Shown here in pieces: positions 12,901-23,978 of a stretch of 64,000 bases of DNA. A program made the translations under genes and the position numbers. The notes under the pieces are model-generated. The model had not been told where the DNA came from. It searched no databases and saw only the letters and a program-made list of their open reading frames with translations. Location: NCBI GenBank assembly GCA_029216955.1, contig JANAVB010003999.1, positions 2,532,163 to 2,596,162 of the forward strand. Reading direction: 5' to 3'. Source of the stretch: Iris pallida. Its lineage: Eukaryota; Streptophyta; Magnoliopsida; Asparagales; Iridaceae. How positions within the stretch are numbered: position 1 is the stretch's first letter; every line of letters begins with the position of its first letter.

Positions 12901-14346
12901 ATTCTGTATGTTTTTCCTGGTCTCTTCCGGTAACTTCATAGTAACCTTGTATGTAGATAGATGGGTGATAGTGTTTGATATAAAGATGAGAGTACACCAA
13001 AGAGGAGTAAGAGTATTTTTGGGACATTTAAGTTATAGAAATAAGACCATGTTCAATTAATTAAGAAGACCCTCACTAAGAAACACGAGAGAAAACAAGA
13101 ATATAGACGCCAACGAGACTCTAGAGAATGCAAAAGCCATTATAATCAAATGAGTCATAACGACAAACACAAACTTACGCTAACTAAAGGAACCCCACCC
13201 CCAAAAGAATAACCTCAATATGTGGTATTTGTACTCTCAAGTCTAAAAGTCTGGTTTACATAAAATTTGTATCTACAGAAATGTGATTATGCTGTATTTG
13301 TCAAAAGAAATGCTAGCACAACACCCCCTTTTCACCCTCACCTCCATAGGCCTCCTCCCAGGATACAAATATGATGACAATGAATGTCACGAACTGGACT
13401 TCCAGTCATTATCCACCGGAACACCGGAGAATTGATGATGACTGCACTTCACATTTCCACAAACATAGTTTAAACAGAAATCTCATGCCTCAATGGCCCT
13501 AATCCGGTTCTTACCAGAATTCCTAAAACAACTGATCCAAAATAGCAGTTTTACAATATATTTCTTTTGTACTACACTTAACACTGGATTAATATTGGAT
13601 ATAGTCAACAATGGATAACTAGTTATTTGTACTTGTCATCGTCTTCTTCTGTTAACCTTCCATTTACTAAAGCCTAGTGACAATGAGATAAAATGCTAGC
13701 ATGATTTTGTCTCATCATAATGGCAAAGAAAATGGCAATTGGTGTTATGAAACAAACTATTCAAGAAAAATTAGCAGTCGAGTACCCCATTAGCATTATT
13801 TTGTAGCATTTGAGACTTCGAGTTTTCAGTTTGAAAGTAGGAAAGAGGACGAATTTGTTAGATAATTTAAATATCAACAAATGCTTTTGTGATCTTATTT
13901 CTGACCTCCTTAAACATCTGCCAAATTGAATAAAGAGCAAATAACCAAATAAGCCGGCATATTTGTACGTGTATATTGGATTAGCCAGATTGATATCCAA
14001 TTGCTACCCTTCGTCGTAACAAGAAAGGCCACTTCCAATTGGCACTCTCGAATCAAAATACTTTACACTAAGGGTTATTTAGAATTGATCGACACGGTAA
14101 TGCACAACAAAGTTTGGGAATCAGTGATTAGTAATATGTTAGCCAACAGTAATTACTTTCCAGTAATTTCAAATTCAAATTTAAGCAATCTTTCTTTGTA
14201 TTATCGAAATGAACTATTATCATACACTAATATCATCGACGCAGCTGGCTATAATTTATTCCACCCTTTAAAAAAAATGTACATCTTAAAGTAATGTTCT
14301 TACTTCAGATTTATGTTATCTAGATAAGGCTAGTGCAACTCAGTAC
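9901..14346. other. CACTA2 interior, left part: no gene recognised
   Basis: AT-rich sequence with short open frames only. Weak candidates for exon pieces are a minus-strand frame ending KKSQQVKREQ then stop near 10232 and a lysine-rich minus-strand frame (FKKNYKKGKKNVFKATWDE) near 11375-11440. I could not assign either to a family. A short direct repeat containing GAAATCGTCAAACACCA occurs near 12588 and 12624. More eroded exons of the captured genes could be here, but I cannot demonstrate them. Confidence 0.4.
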
Positions 14347-14372
14347 CTTCCAGTTCATAGTCCTGAAGGAGC
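14347..14372 (-). pseudogene. RopGAP-like fragment, second (short) exon
   Basis: On the minus strand, an acceptor (ATTAATAG) precedes this 26-nt stretch and a donor (AAG then GTACTGAG) follows it. It encodes LLQDYELEG, resembling the VQEYEQG that follows the segment at 22334-22395 in REN1-type RopGAPs. Its phase fits that exon exactly. Element C (14465-22232) lies in the intervening intron. Confidence 0.5.
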
Positions 14373-14464
14373 CTATTAATAAGGAGAAATGATAACTTCT
14401 TTCATCTAACTGCAATTTCAAAGTGCACCATTCCTTTCACATTGAAGTAAAAATCGAGTACAAG

Positions 14465-17400
14465 TGTCACGTCCCAGAACCAGAATACTGGAGAGCAGGG
14501 GCAGACATAGCCAGCTACGTATAATAAAATGGAATCCATCTCACCATACGGTCATGGCTGTCTAGATATGTGAGGGTTTATCTACAAGCCATCAGTCTCT
14601 TAAGGTCATAAATTATCCTATTGTCTCAATCTCAACCAACTAGTAATAATCGCAAGATATCAGATCACCAAATATACAATTGTAAGGCGTCCCAAATATT
14701 ACATATCCAGATGATCATGAAGCTAGTCGTACAAAATATAAGGACTAGCAAGAGTTAAGTCATACATGATCAACCTCGAGTTGCCAATCATGATTACAGC
14801 CCGTAGGCAGGCAGAAGTAAAGTGCATCGAGCTAACAAGTGCTCGTCGGCTAAACGCCTCAAAATGAAAATGTACAATAGAGTGGGAGAGCCAAAATAAC
14901 CCACTCGTTGCCAGGATTCCCTCTAGTGGTCACCATGTTGCTGGAAGGCAGGTAGATCCTTTGCTACTGCTCCGGTATCTGGCCATACAAAACCAGCTGG
15001 ATCAGACCCCAGAAAGAGCAAGTGCCACAAAGGAGGCTTCACTTAAGAACTAAAACCAGCAATTAGCACAATAATATAATTACATAATAAGAGACAGTTA
15101 ATTTAAGAAAAAGCATGATAGGTGAATATAAAAGACAATCTTGTACAGAATCGATAAAAGACAGAGCATATGGAAGAGCATGACAGGATGATATACGATG
15201 AGATAACCATGGGACTATTCAGATAACCAGGTTACAACCCGTAAACCAAACAAGGACCGAGGTTGTAACCCTTCGTCTGAACAGAACATGGTTTCTCCCA
15301 CCATTTATCGGCAAGGTAAGAAATCTGGTCATGCAATTATTCATGATATAGAATTAAGATAAAGCACGAGTAATCATGTCGTGCCAGAAATGGTACAGAA
15401 TCAGGACGAGACAAAGCTGGACTTGACTCCATCCAATCAATCACGGCCAAGCAATAAATACGGCTTGCTACTTTAACTAACTAGGGTTATCACAGGCCTA
15501 GTTACTAGCAAGATGCAATGAGAATCCCAAGTCCGGTTACCTGTTTGTTACTACCTGAGTGATCCCAGTAAGAAAGGGAAAAGATAGCAAGATATAGCAG
15601 ACACACTGTAGTAAGATACATGTGTCCTAAGGTACCACACTCGACGGCGGGCTGGAAGTGCGCTCATCTCGACGGATAGCAACAAATCCCATGTATATAT
15701 ATATATAAGGCCGGGATCCAAGGGGCAACAGGTAACTGGAAAATTCTCCATGAACTATTTGATCAATCTAGTCATTAATCTAGCCAGATTCAGTATGAAT
15801 CCCTGACCGTAGGAAACCAGGGATTCATATCCTAGACAAGATACGAGACAATACTGGTTGCTTACACAAGCACATTCAATACAATCACCCACGGTGTCAA
15901 GAATTCACTTAGCATGTCAAGTTAGCTGTCGCAACAGCGTATCAAGGTTATCGTGTCAAGATTACTTGTCAAGATTACTTATCAAGGTAAGGGTACGTCA
16001 CGACGGACCACCATCAAGAATTATCATGTCAAATTACTTGTCAAGAGTGCACCACCACGGGTCACTGTCATGTCATGTATAACAGGTCAAGTTATCAAGT
16101 CAGGAGTGCACCACGGCGGGCCACTATCAAGCATTGTTCAATTATCATTCCAAACATAATAAATAAATTTGGGATTATCAAGTTCATGACAAAAGGCGTA
16201 AGGATATAAAATGGACGTTAAATATCTAATAAAATATCAATATACAGGGCTATAGGAGATCCAGGGTAAGTAGGGTCAGGTCCAGTTGCGCCTAAGTCAG
16301 ACTGCGCTCAGGTCAGGCTACGCTCAGGTCAGCTTACGCTCAGGTCAGGCTACGCTCAGGTCAGCTTACGCTCAGGTCAGGCTACGCTCAGGTCAGCCTA
16401 CGCTCAGGTCAGCCTACGCTCAGTCAGCATACGCTCAGGCAGCATACGCTCAGGCAGCGTACGCTCAGGGAGCGTACGCTCAGGCAGCATACGCGCAGTC
16501 TGCATACGCTCAGTCAGCATACGCTCAGGCAGTATACGCTCAGTCAGCATACGCTCAGGAAGCATATGCTCAGTCATCGTACGCTCAGGCAGCATACGCT
16601 CAGTTCAGCGTACGCTCAGTCAGCGTATGTAAGACATACGCTTCCAAAAGGCAGCGTATGAGGTCCATACGACTCCTTGTCACCCAAGTCAGCGTATGCA
16701 AGACATACGCTTCCAAAAGGCAGCGTATGAGGTAGACTGCACTGCGCTAAAGAGCGCGTGCAGCTCAGTGGCGCAAGCTAAAAAGCTCGCGCACTGCTCA
16801 CTGTCTTCTCCAAAACAGCACGAACTCCATGGTTTGAACCTAAAACTTCAAAAGTCCATAACTTGGTCAAAACAAGTCCAAATCCAACTTTTCAAGGGTC
16901 AAAATTGGGTAGAATAAAATTCTCTACAACATGGAACCATCAAAACTTGAAAACAAAAAAGTTTGATAGATCTAAACCACCAAAATCCGAAAATAATTAA
17001 TTTCTAGATCTACAAAAATCAAAGCCTCAAAATGGAAAATGACAAGTTCTAATGTGTCTTAGAAACATGAGGAGAAGCTAATGGAACAATACAAATGGGC
17101 TCTCTTGTGGAAGCAAGTTGCACTTGCCTAAGGGGTGTTGGTGTTGTGTAGAGGAAGGAAGAAGAAGATGGAGAAATAAATGAGAGAATAATGAAGAGAG
17201 AGAAGGTTGGTGGAGATATTATAAGGGTGGGTTGTGTTGTGTTGAGGGTGGAATATAGGTTAAAGTGTTCCATGCATATTAAACCAAACCAAACCAAACC
17301 AAACCAATTCTCCTCCACAAAATAAACCAAGCCAGGTAAAACCCAGTTACGAGAACCAAAATCTGCAAGTCAAGCCAATTACAAGTACATGCCAAAATCC

Positions 17401-17470
17401 AAGAAAATAAATACAGATCTGAAATACATGCAAGCTTGACAAAATACATATTCAGAATATAGGTGTTACA
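14465..17470 (-). repeat. 3' LTR of element C
   Basis: Plus-strand ends TGTCACGTCCCAG...GGTGTTACA. It is nearly identical to 19402-22232 over most of its length but 175 bp longer, mainly a block around 16120-16290 missing from the other copy plus tandem-repeat copy differences. The first bases differ (CACGTCCC against CACGCCCC). Confidence 0.9.
16286..16640. repeat. Tandem array in the 3' LTR of C (16-bp then 15-bp units)
   Basis: About 8 units of a 16-bp repeat (TACGCTCAGGTCAGCC type) give way to more than ten units of a 15-bp variant (GCATACGCTCAGGCA). The array ends in a dyad (GCGTATGCAAGACATACGC type) that occurs twice (16620-16730). The apparent AYAQ-repeat protein is an artefact of the 15-bp period. 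Confidence 0.92.
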
Positions 17471-17489
17471 ACTCTACCCACCTTAAAAG

Positions 17490-17991
17490 AATTCCGTCCT
17501 CGGAATTTAATCAAGGAGTTAGAGATGTAAAAGCTAACTATACTATCCACAAGACTACACTAAGCAAACAATCAAACAATCATACATGCAAGCAAGGGAT
17601 GGAAATGCATAGGGCATAAGGAAGACATTATACCTTACGAGTCAAACATGTAGGGATAACGTGATCGGATGTCATCCTCACACTCCCATGTTTGACTCTC
17701 CTAAGGAGCGATGAACTCAAGCCACATGAACTAAACTGATAGTCTTGTGCTTGAGGTCTCTCTCTTTGGTCAAACAGGGACACGGGCCTCTCCTCACACG
17801 AAAAGGTTGGTACCAATAACCTTTTTCGAATGATCTAGGATATGGCTCGGGCCCGGGATATACCGTTGTAATTAGGACACATGAAATATGACACGTGTCC
17901 CGCATAACAACGGCAAAAAGCAAGACAATAGGACACAGATACCTCTCTGTCGATTCTGGATCTGGGCCTGGGCGAACTGCGTAGGCCTCTG
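17490..17991 (-). other. Untranslated region between gag and polypurine tract of C
   Basis: About 500 bp on the minus strand between the gag stop and the polypurine tract, where pol should be. No DSG, YxDD or DDE motif is visible in any frame. The bases beside the tract (CGAGGACGGAATTC, minus strand) correspond to the usual GAGGACGAAATT box before gypsy 3' LTRs, so the 3' end of the interior is genuine. Confidence 0.6.
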
Positions 17992-19110
17992 TTAATGGAA
18001 GGCCTGGGCCTGAGACGGCAATGGTCCCGGGAACGGGAGCTGCTGTGGTTGGTGAACTGGAGCTGGTTCTGGTGCTGGTGCTGGTGCTGGTCCCATAACC
18101 GAGGGACTAGTTACTGTCAACGATGATCTGTTTCTGAACGGACAAGATCCTATCATGTGGCCTGGCGAACCACAACCCAAGCACAATCCCTGTGCTCTAC
18201 GGCACTCAGTAACAACATGCCCGGGCTTCCCGCAATGAGAATAACCCATTGCGAAAGGCCGCTTCTGCTTCTACTGCTGGGGATAGGTCGGGACAGGATG
18301 CTGTAAGGAGGTAACCGAATCTGTCTTCGTAGCTCCAATGGTCAAGGCCCTAGCTGCTGGGGCCGGTGCTGAGGATTGGTTCATCTGGTCGTGAGACCGC
18401 TTCCGACCTCCGGTCCGGTCCGCTATCCTTCGGGAAGTGTACTCATGCCTCCTCGCTGCTCGCAAGACGGCATCAAGAGTTCTGTGCTCGAACTGCTCTA
18501 CTGCCAATATGATCTCCAAGTGGAGCCCCTGCTAAAATCGCTGTGCTCTGTCTAGCTCGGTTGCCACCATGGTGGGAGCAAACCGACTCAACCTTGAAAA
18601 CTCGACCGTATATCCGTCGACCGTCCTGTTCATCTGCCTGAGATTACTAAACCTGGTCTGCAAGTCATATCTAGCTACTGCGTCGAAGTACTTGGTCTGA
18701 AACATATTACTGAATACCGTCCACATGACAGGCGTACCCAAACTCGCTGCTTGCATAGCCCACCAACTGCGGGCTAGATCTAGTAACTGCAGGCGCACCA
18801 CAGCCACCTTCTCTGCTTCAGGGGTCCTGGCTGCCTCCAAGATAACTTCAATGTCCTATAGCCAGGCATCTGCAGCAATAGCATCTTCGCTGCCGTCGAA
18901 GAAGGAAGGGTTCAGGCGTTTGAAATTGTTGACCGTACTGTTCCCTCGAGGACCACTTCCGTTCATAGCATCTTGTACTGCTTGCTGCAAGGCATCACCT
19001 CGATGGTCCTGAGATGCAAGCAACTCACGGATGAGTCCTATCAAGACCCCATCCTCTGACCCTGCTGGCTGAACTGGCTGGACTGGGGGCACTGGTTCTC
19101 CAGAAGGCAT
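17992..19110 (-). pseudogene. Gypsy gag of element C
   Basis: The minus-strand frame from ATG 19110 encodes a Pro/Gln-rich N-terminus, LNPSFFDGSEDAIAADAWL, WWAMQAASLG..WTVFSNMFQTKYF and TVDGYTVEFSRLSRFAP. Two CCHC knuckles follow, CGKPGHVVTEC (its first Cys now Ser: YSHCGK) and CLGCGSPGHMIGSC (complete). Three in-frame stops (near 18854, 18531 and 18271) are TAG at positions where relatives have Gln or similar, consistent with C-to-T change of CAG. The open frame also continues upstream of 19110 without an ATG (a run like DQPEGVRPADQ resembling B's QQPEGVQSPDQ), so the original start may be lost. Close relative of gag B. Confidence 0.85.
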
Positions 19111-19401
19111 GGCTCGGGAGGCGGCTGCTGAGGACTGATCTTGATCTTCTTGCTGTTGCTGGTCTGCCGGCCGAACTCCTTCTGGCTGATCAACAGGAAT
19201 GATGCCACTGAAGCAACGACATCGGGAATATTAAGGAAGGACCAGGATAGAACAATGATGCAAGCATGTTATCAAGTTAGGGATCCAAGGAGATAAGAAG
19301 ATACGAGTGGAGATCAAAGACGAGTACAGATTGAGACATTTATCCGGTAAACCCTCATATTTCTTGATTGACAAGACCTGTATGGGCCACCACTTAAACC
19401 A
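19111..19401 (-). other. Leader of element C
   Basis: Sequence between the 5' LTR and gag on the minus strand. A GGTGGCCCATACAGGTC motif at 19375-19391 begins 10 nt inside the LTR end, the same place as in elements A, A' and B. No standard tRNA-Met primer site is visible. Confidence 0.65.
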
Positions 19402-22232
19402 TGTCACGCCCCAGAACCAGAATACTGGAGAGCGGGGGCAGACATAGCCAGCTACGTATAATGAAATGGAATCCATCTCACCATACGGTCACGGCTGTCT
19501 AGATATGTGAGGGTTTATCTACAAGCCATCAGTCTCTTAAGGTCATAAATTATCCTATTGTCTCAATCTCAACCAACTAGTAATAATCACAAGATATCAG
19601 ATCACCAAATATACAATTCTAAGGCGTCCCAAACATTACATATCCAGATGATCATGAAGCTAGTCGTACAAAATGTAAGGACTAGCAAGAGTTAAGTCAT
19701 ACATGATCAACCTCGAGTTGCCAATCATGATTACAGCCCGTAGGCAGGCAGAAGTAAAGTGCATCGAGCTAACAAGTGCTCGTCGGCTAAACGCCTCAAA
19801 ATGAAAATGTACAATAGAGTGGGAGAGCCAAAATAACCCACTCGTTGCCAGGATTCCCTCTAGTGGTCACCATGTGGCTGGAAGGCAGGTAGATCCTTTG
19901 CTGCTGCTCCGGTATCTGGCCATACAAAACCAGCTGGGTCAGACCCCAGAAAGAGTAAGTGCCACAAAGGAGGCTTCACTTAAGAACTAAAACCAGCAAT
20001 TAGCACAATAATATAATTACATAATAAGAGACAGTTAATTTAAGAAAAAGCATGATAGGTGAATATAAAAGACAATCTTGTACAGAATCGATAAAAGACA
20101 GAACATATGGAAGAGCATGACAGGATGATATACGATGAGATAACCATGAGACTATTCAGATAACCAGGTTACAACCCGTAAATCAAACAAGGACCGAGGT
20201 TGTAATCCTTCGTCTGAACAGAACTTGGTTTCTCCCACCATTTATCGGCAAGGTAAGAAATCTGGTCATACAATTATTCATGATATAGAATTAAGATAAA
20301 GCACGAGTAATCATGTCATGCCAGAAATGGTACAGAATCAGGACGAGACAAAGCTGGACTTGACTCCATCCAATCAATCACGGCCAAGCAATAAATACGG
20401 CTTGCTACTTTAACTAACTAGGGTTATCACATGCCTAGTTACTAGCAAGATGCAATGAGAATCCCAAGTCCGGTTACCTGTTTGTTACTACCTGAGTGAT
20501 CCCAGCAAGAAAGGGAAAAGATAGCAAGATATAGCAGACACACTGTAGTAAGATACATGTGTCCTAAGGTACCCCACTCGACGGCGGGCTGGAAGTGCGC
20601 TCATCTCGACGGATAGCAACAAATCCCATGTATATATATATAAGGTCGGGACCCAAGGGGCAACAGGTAACTGGGAAATTTTCCATGAAATATTTGATCA
20701 ATCTAGTCATTAACCTAGCCAGATTCAGTATGAATCCCTGACCGTGGGAAACCAGGGATTCATGTCCTAGACAAGATGCGAGACAAGACTGGTTGCTTAC
20801 ACAAGCACATTCAATACAATCACCCACGGTGTCAAGAATTCACTTAGCATGTCAAGTTAGTCGTCGCAACAGCGTATCAAGGTTATCGTGTCAAGATTAC
20901 TTGTCAAGATTACTTATCAAGGCAAGGGTACGTCACGACGGACCACCATCAAAAATTATCATGTCAAATTACTTGTCAAGAGTGTACCACCACGGGTCAC
21001 TGTCATGTCATGTGTAGCAGGTCAAGTTATCAAGTCAGGAGTGCACCACGGCGGGCCACTATCAAGCATTGTAACAAACAGGTAACAGTCAGGCTACGCT
21101 CAGGTCAGCTTACGCTCAGGTCAGGCTACGCTCAGGTCACCCTACGCTCAGGTCAGCCTACGCTCAGGTCAGCCTACGCTCAGGTCAGCCTACGCTCAGG
21201 TCAGGCTACGTTCAGTCAGCATACGCTCAGTCAGCGTACGCTCAGGCAGCATACGCTCAGTTAGCGTACGCTCAGGCAGCATACGCTCAGTCAGCATACG
21301 CTCAGTCAGCATACGCTCAGGCAGCATACGCTCTGGCAGCGTACGCTCAGGCAGCATACGCTCAGGTCAGCGTACGCTCAGTCAGCGTATGCAAGACATA
21401 CGCTTCTAAAAGGCAGCGTATGAGGTCCATACGACTCCTTGTCACCCAAGTCAGCGTATGCAAGACATACGCTTCCAAAAGGCAGCATATGAGGTAGACT
21501 GCGCTGCGCTAAAGAGCACGCGCAGCTCAGTGGCACAAGCTAAAAAGCTTGCGCACTGCTCACTGTCTTCTCCAAAATAGCACGAACTCCATGGTTTGAA
21601 CCTAAAACTTCAAAAGTCCATAACTCGGTCAAAATAAGTCCAAATCCAACTTTTCAAAGCTCAAAATTGGGTAGAATAAAATTCTCTACAACATGGAACC
21701 ATCAAAACTTGAAAACAAAGAAGTTTGATAGATCAAAACCACCAAAATCCGAAAATAATTAATTTCTAGATCTACAAAAATCAAAGCCTCAAAATAGAAA
21801 ATGACAAGTTCTAAAGTGTCTTAGAAACATGAAGAGAAGCTAATGGAACAATAAAAATGGGCTCTCTTGTGGAAGCAAGTTGCACTTGCCTAAGGGGTGT
21901 TGGTGTTGTGTAGAGGAAGGAAGAAGAAGATGGAGAAATAAATGAGAGAATAATGAAGAGAGAGAAGGTTGGTGGAGATATTATAAGGGTGGGTTGTGTT
22001 GTGTTGAGGGTGGAGTATAGGTTAAAGTGTTCCATGCATATTAAACTAAACCAAATCAAACCAAACCAATTCTCCTCCACAAAATAATCCAAGCCAGGTA
22101 AAACCCAGTTACGAGAACCAAAATCTGCAAGTCAAGCCAATTACAAGTACATGCCAAAATCCAAGAAAATAAATACAGGTCTGAAATACTTGCAAGCTTG
22201 ACAAAATACATATTCAGAATATGGGTGTTACA
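19402..22232 (-). repeat. 5' LTR of element C
   Basis: Plus-strand ends TGTCACGCCCCAG...GGTGTTACA, 2,831 bp. It carries its own copy of the 16/15-bp tandem array at 21088-21390. Sequence near 21590-21700 resembles LTR B near 25570-25680, supporting kinship of B and C. Confidence 0.9.
21088..21390. repeat. Tandem array in the 5' LTR of C
   Basis: Same 16-bp then 15-bp repeat family as 16286-16640, with different copy number and order of variants, so the two LTR arrays have changed independently since insertion. Confidence 0.92.
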
Positions 22233-22333
22233 ATAAGAGCTTGCACTGAGCTGTAAGAAGAGTAAATTGAAAAAAAAAAATGCTTGTTTTAGTCTCCTTT
22301 ATAGAATACAACATATAGATAATGAAGGAAGAC

Positions 22334-22395
22334 GTATGTTCCAACTCTTCAACATCAGCAGATTGCCTCAAGATTCCTTCTACTTTGATTCCTAT
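22334..22395 (-). pseudogene. Captured RopGAP (REN1-type RhoGAP) exon fragment
   Basis: On the minus strand, an acceptor (TACTGTTTCTAAG) precedes a 62-nt stretch encoding IGIKVEGILRQSADVEELEH, followed by a GT donor. Plant Rho-of-plants GTPase-activating proteins of the REN1/PH-RhoGAP class contain a very similar FGxKVEGILRQSADVEEVERRVQEYEQG segment, which includes the arginine-finger region (recalled, not searched). The next exon piece, in matching phase, is at 14347-14372 beyond element C. Only a sliver of the GAP domain remains, so no GAP activity is expected. It is inside CACTA2 and in the same orientation as the topoisomerase fragment 380 bp away, suggesting capture from host genes. Confidence 0.62.
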
Positions 22396-22775
22396 CTTAG
22401 AAACAGTAAAGTCAGATGCATGAATAATATAAGGCTCCATCTAAACAATAATATGATTCTACCATATACAATATTGTAGAAATACCACTACTTAGGTTAA
22501 ACATCAATTCAAAATCTTGTTAACTATTTAAGTTTTTTGACAAGGTTTCAAAGTACAAAAGATTTGAAAGAAACTAAATTAGCATATTCAGAAATGACAC
22601 TGCAAATCTACCAAAAGCATTGGCCTCATCTAAAATTAGAATATTTAAGAATCAGACAATCCATTACCCATCACCTTGACAACAATATTATGTCAGGAAA
22701 ACTTCAGCGCTAGATTTCATATTCAGCTACAACATACATAAAGACGAACATTTCATATGAGGTCACTGCTTATAA

Positions 22776-22940
22776 TCATAAAATTTTCCCTAGTCTTTCC
22801 TTGTCTCTGCATAGCTCTTGAACCTTTTCAAGGGTTAAGATTCCAATTGCCATAGAAAGCAAGTAGTCATAATCACTTGACCTTGGTCCCTCATTTACTA
22901 TTCCTGGGATCACAATAACGCTCATTTCTTCTGAGTCCCT
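22776..22940 (-). pseudogene. Captured DNA topoisomerase II fragment
   Basis: The minus-strand frame, including an ATG at 22925 and a TGA at 22778, encodes RSSDYDYLLSMAIGILTLEK then VQELCRDKERLGKIL. The DYDYLLSMAIxTLTLEKVQELC stretch is characteristic of the C-terminal part of the plant TOP2 catalytic core, after the breakage-rejoining domain (recalled family knowledge). The residues before it (EEMSVIVIPGIVNEGPR) are less conserved. There is no trace of the ATPase or Toprim domains nearby, so this is an exon-sized fragment without enzymatic potential, carried by CACTA2. Confidence 0.62.
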
Positions 22941-23194
22941 TCCTTTCTAGTCATTTTTGTATGTGTTATTTTCGTCAACAGTAGCAACACCATTGCATGT
23001 GCTTCAACAAAATAAGATTAGGGAAACCAATAAACCCTAAAATAGATAGAGACAGCTATTACTGCATCAATAATAAAAAAATAAACCCCCCAAAATTATG
23101 AAATTTATGGTTGCTATTAAGAAAACCCTAATTTTGGAAGAAAATATACCTCCGCCATGAGGAGAAGATGAAGAATTTTACAAACTCAAAAAAA

Positions 23195-23386
23195 TTATGA
23201 TTTGGAGAATACCCTAGTTTTGGAAGAAAATATACCTCTACCAAAACCTAATGCTATGATCGAGTCCCACCCTACTGCTATGCTCGAGTCGTACTGCGAA
23301 GCTAACATTGTCGTTGCCTCTAGAAATGCCGCCACAACCTCCATGTTATTCGATGAAAAGCGTCGCCGTCTGACCTCGACCGACAC
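23195..23386 (-). CDS. Unassigned exon-like ORF near the right end of CACTA2
   Basis: A 63-codon minus-strand frame contains MEVVAAFLEATTMLASQYDS. It runs towards a donor-like AGAG then GTATATTTTC at about 23237, which would truncate it to an upstream exon. I do not recognise the protein. It lies upstream, in the minus direction, of the topoisomerase and RopGAP fragments, so it could be the first exon of a chimeric CACTA2 transcript (inference). A 25-bp stretch (CTAATTTTGGAAGAAAATATACC type) is repeated 85 bp apart at about 23129 and 23214. An open frame on the other strand overlaps it. Confidence 0.3.
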   Translation of the reverse strand: MSVEVRRRRFSSNNMEVVAAFLEATTMLASQYDSSIAVGWDSIIALGFGRGIFSSKTRVFSKS

Positions 23387-23589
23387 CGCTCTATTGCCTA
23401 TTATGGATCAAGTCGCCCAGGGTTCCGATTGGAAGGAGGAGAAATAGAGAGGGAGTAGGGAAGAGGGAGGAGGGAGAGGGGAGAAGAGGAGAAAGTGAAA
23501 TTAGGGCTCGGGGGATTGGAATGGATGATTTGAAATCCTTCCTCTTCCTAACACTTTCACATGTCACATGAAACTCACGTGACACAAAT

Positions 23590-23796
23590 TTTTATTTTTT
23601 TTAGTAAGATAGCAACGGTTGCAACCATTGGTTAAACAATACTGTGTGTCAAAAAATTTAATTTTTTGTTTTTATATTTATACTAACGGATTCTTTTAAT
23701 TACTAACGGTTTTCTACTGTTAGAAAACTGTAACGGTAAAAAACCATTAGAATTTGAAAAAGTAATGTGTTAGAAAAACCTTGTTTTGGTGTAGTG
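23590..23796. repeat. CACTA2 right subterminal repeats and terminal inverted repeat
   Basis: Contains CTAACGG/CCGTTAG-type units (for example near 23685, 23705 and 23735) and ends with the terminal GTTTTGGTGTAGTG. Counterpart of the array at 9516-9900. Confidence 0.78.
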
Positions 23797-23799
23797 TAC

Positions 23800-23978
23800 A
23801 TGATATTAATTGTCAGGACGAGGAAGATTCGAGGATACAATTCAGGAGATCAATCAAGGTGAGGAAAGAGAAATCGAATCAAGAGATTCAAAGGGAACAA
23901 GTTTTGATTGTGACTCCTATAATAGTAACACCCCACAAGTCTGAAAAGTCAGACCTGCATGGGCCACCAATAAAACAT
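23800..23978 (-). other. Leader of element B
   Basis: Minus-strand sequence just inside the 5' LTR. The motif GGTGGCCCATGCAGGTC is at 23952-23968, 10 nt from the LTR. The rest of the leader (9466-9512) lies beyond CACTA2. Confidence 0.7.

Larger units (their letters stand above)
14465..22232 (-). mobile_element. Gag-only Ty3/gypsy element C, complete with two LTRs
   Basis: Two near-identical LTRs (5' at 19402-22232, 3' at 14465-17470) flank a 1.93-kb interior on the minus strand. The interior has a leader motif, a gag reading frame and a polypurine tract (CTTTTAAGGTGGGTAGAGT on the minus strand, 17471-17489) next to the 3' LTR. No protease, RT, RNase H or integrase is present. Flanking 5-mers ACAAG (14460-14464) and ATAAG (22233-22237) differ at one base and probably are an aged target-site duplication. 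The element is non-autonomous and would depend on a relative such as B for pol functions (inference). It is inserted in the captured RopGAP intron of CACTA2. Confidence 0.88.
9516..23796. mobile_element. CACTA2: large CACTA (En/Spm) transposon carrying host gene fragments
   Basis: The left end starts CACTACACCAAAATAG and the right end finishes GGTGTAGTG, whose reverse complement starts CACTACACCAAAACAA. A 3-bp duplication TAC flanks both ends (9513-9515, 23797-23799), as expected for CACTA elements. Both ends carry subterminal CTAACGGT/ACCGTTRG repeats. Of 14.3 kb, 7.8 kb is the nested element C. The remaining 6.5 kb shows no recognisable CACTA transposase, but does hold RopGAP-like and topoisomerase II-like fragments. 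It is therefore most likely a non-autonomous element with captured genes. It is inserted in the leader of element B. Confidence 0.88.

Noticed and set aside
16286..16735. 149-codon ORF with repeating AYAQ
   Set aside because: Produced by 15- and 16-bp tandem DNA repeats inside an LTR. The counterpart array at 21088-21390 does not keep the same frame.
22590..22660. Minus-strand ILILDEANAFGRF as a Walker B motif of a captured ATPase
   Set aside because: Only a few residues match, with stops on both sides and no Walker A or signature motif nearby.
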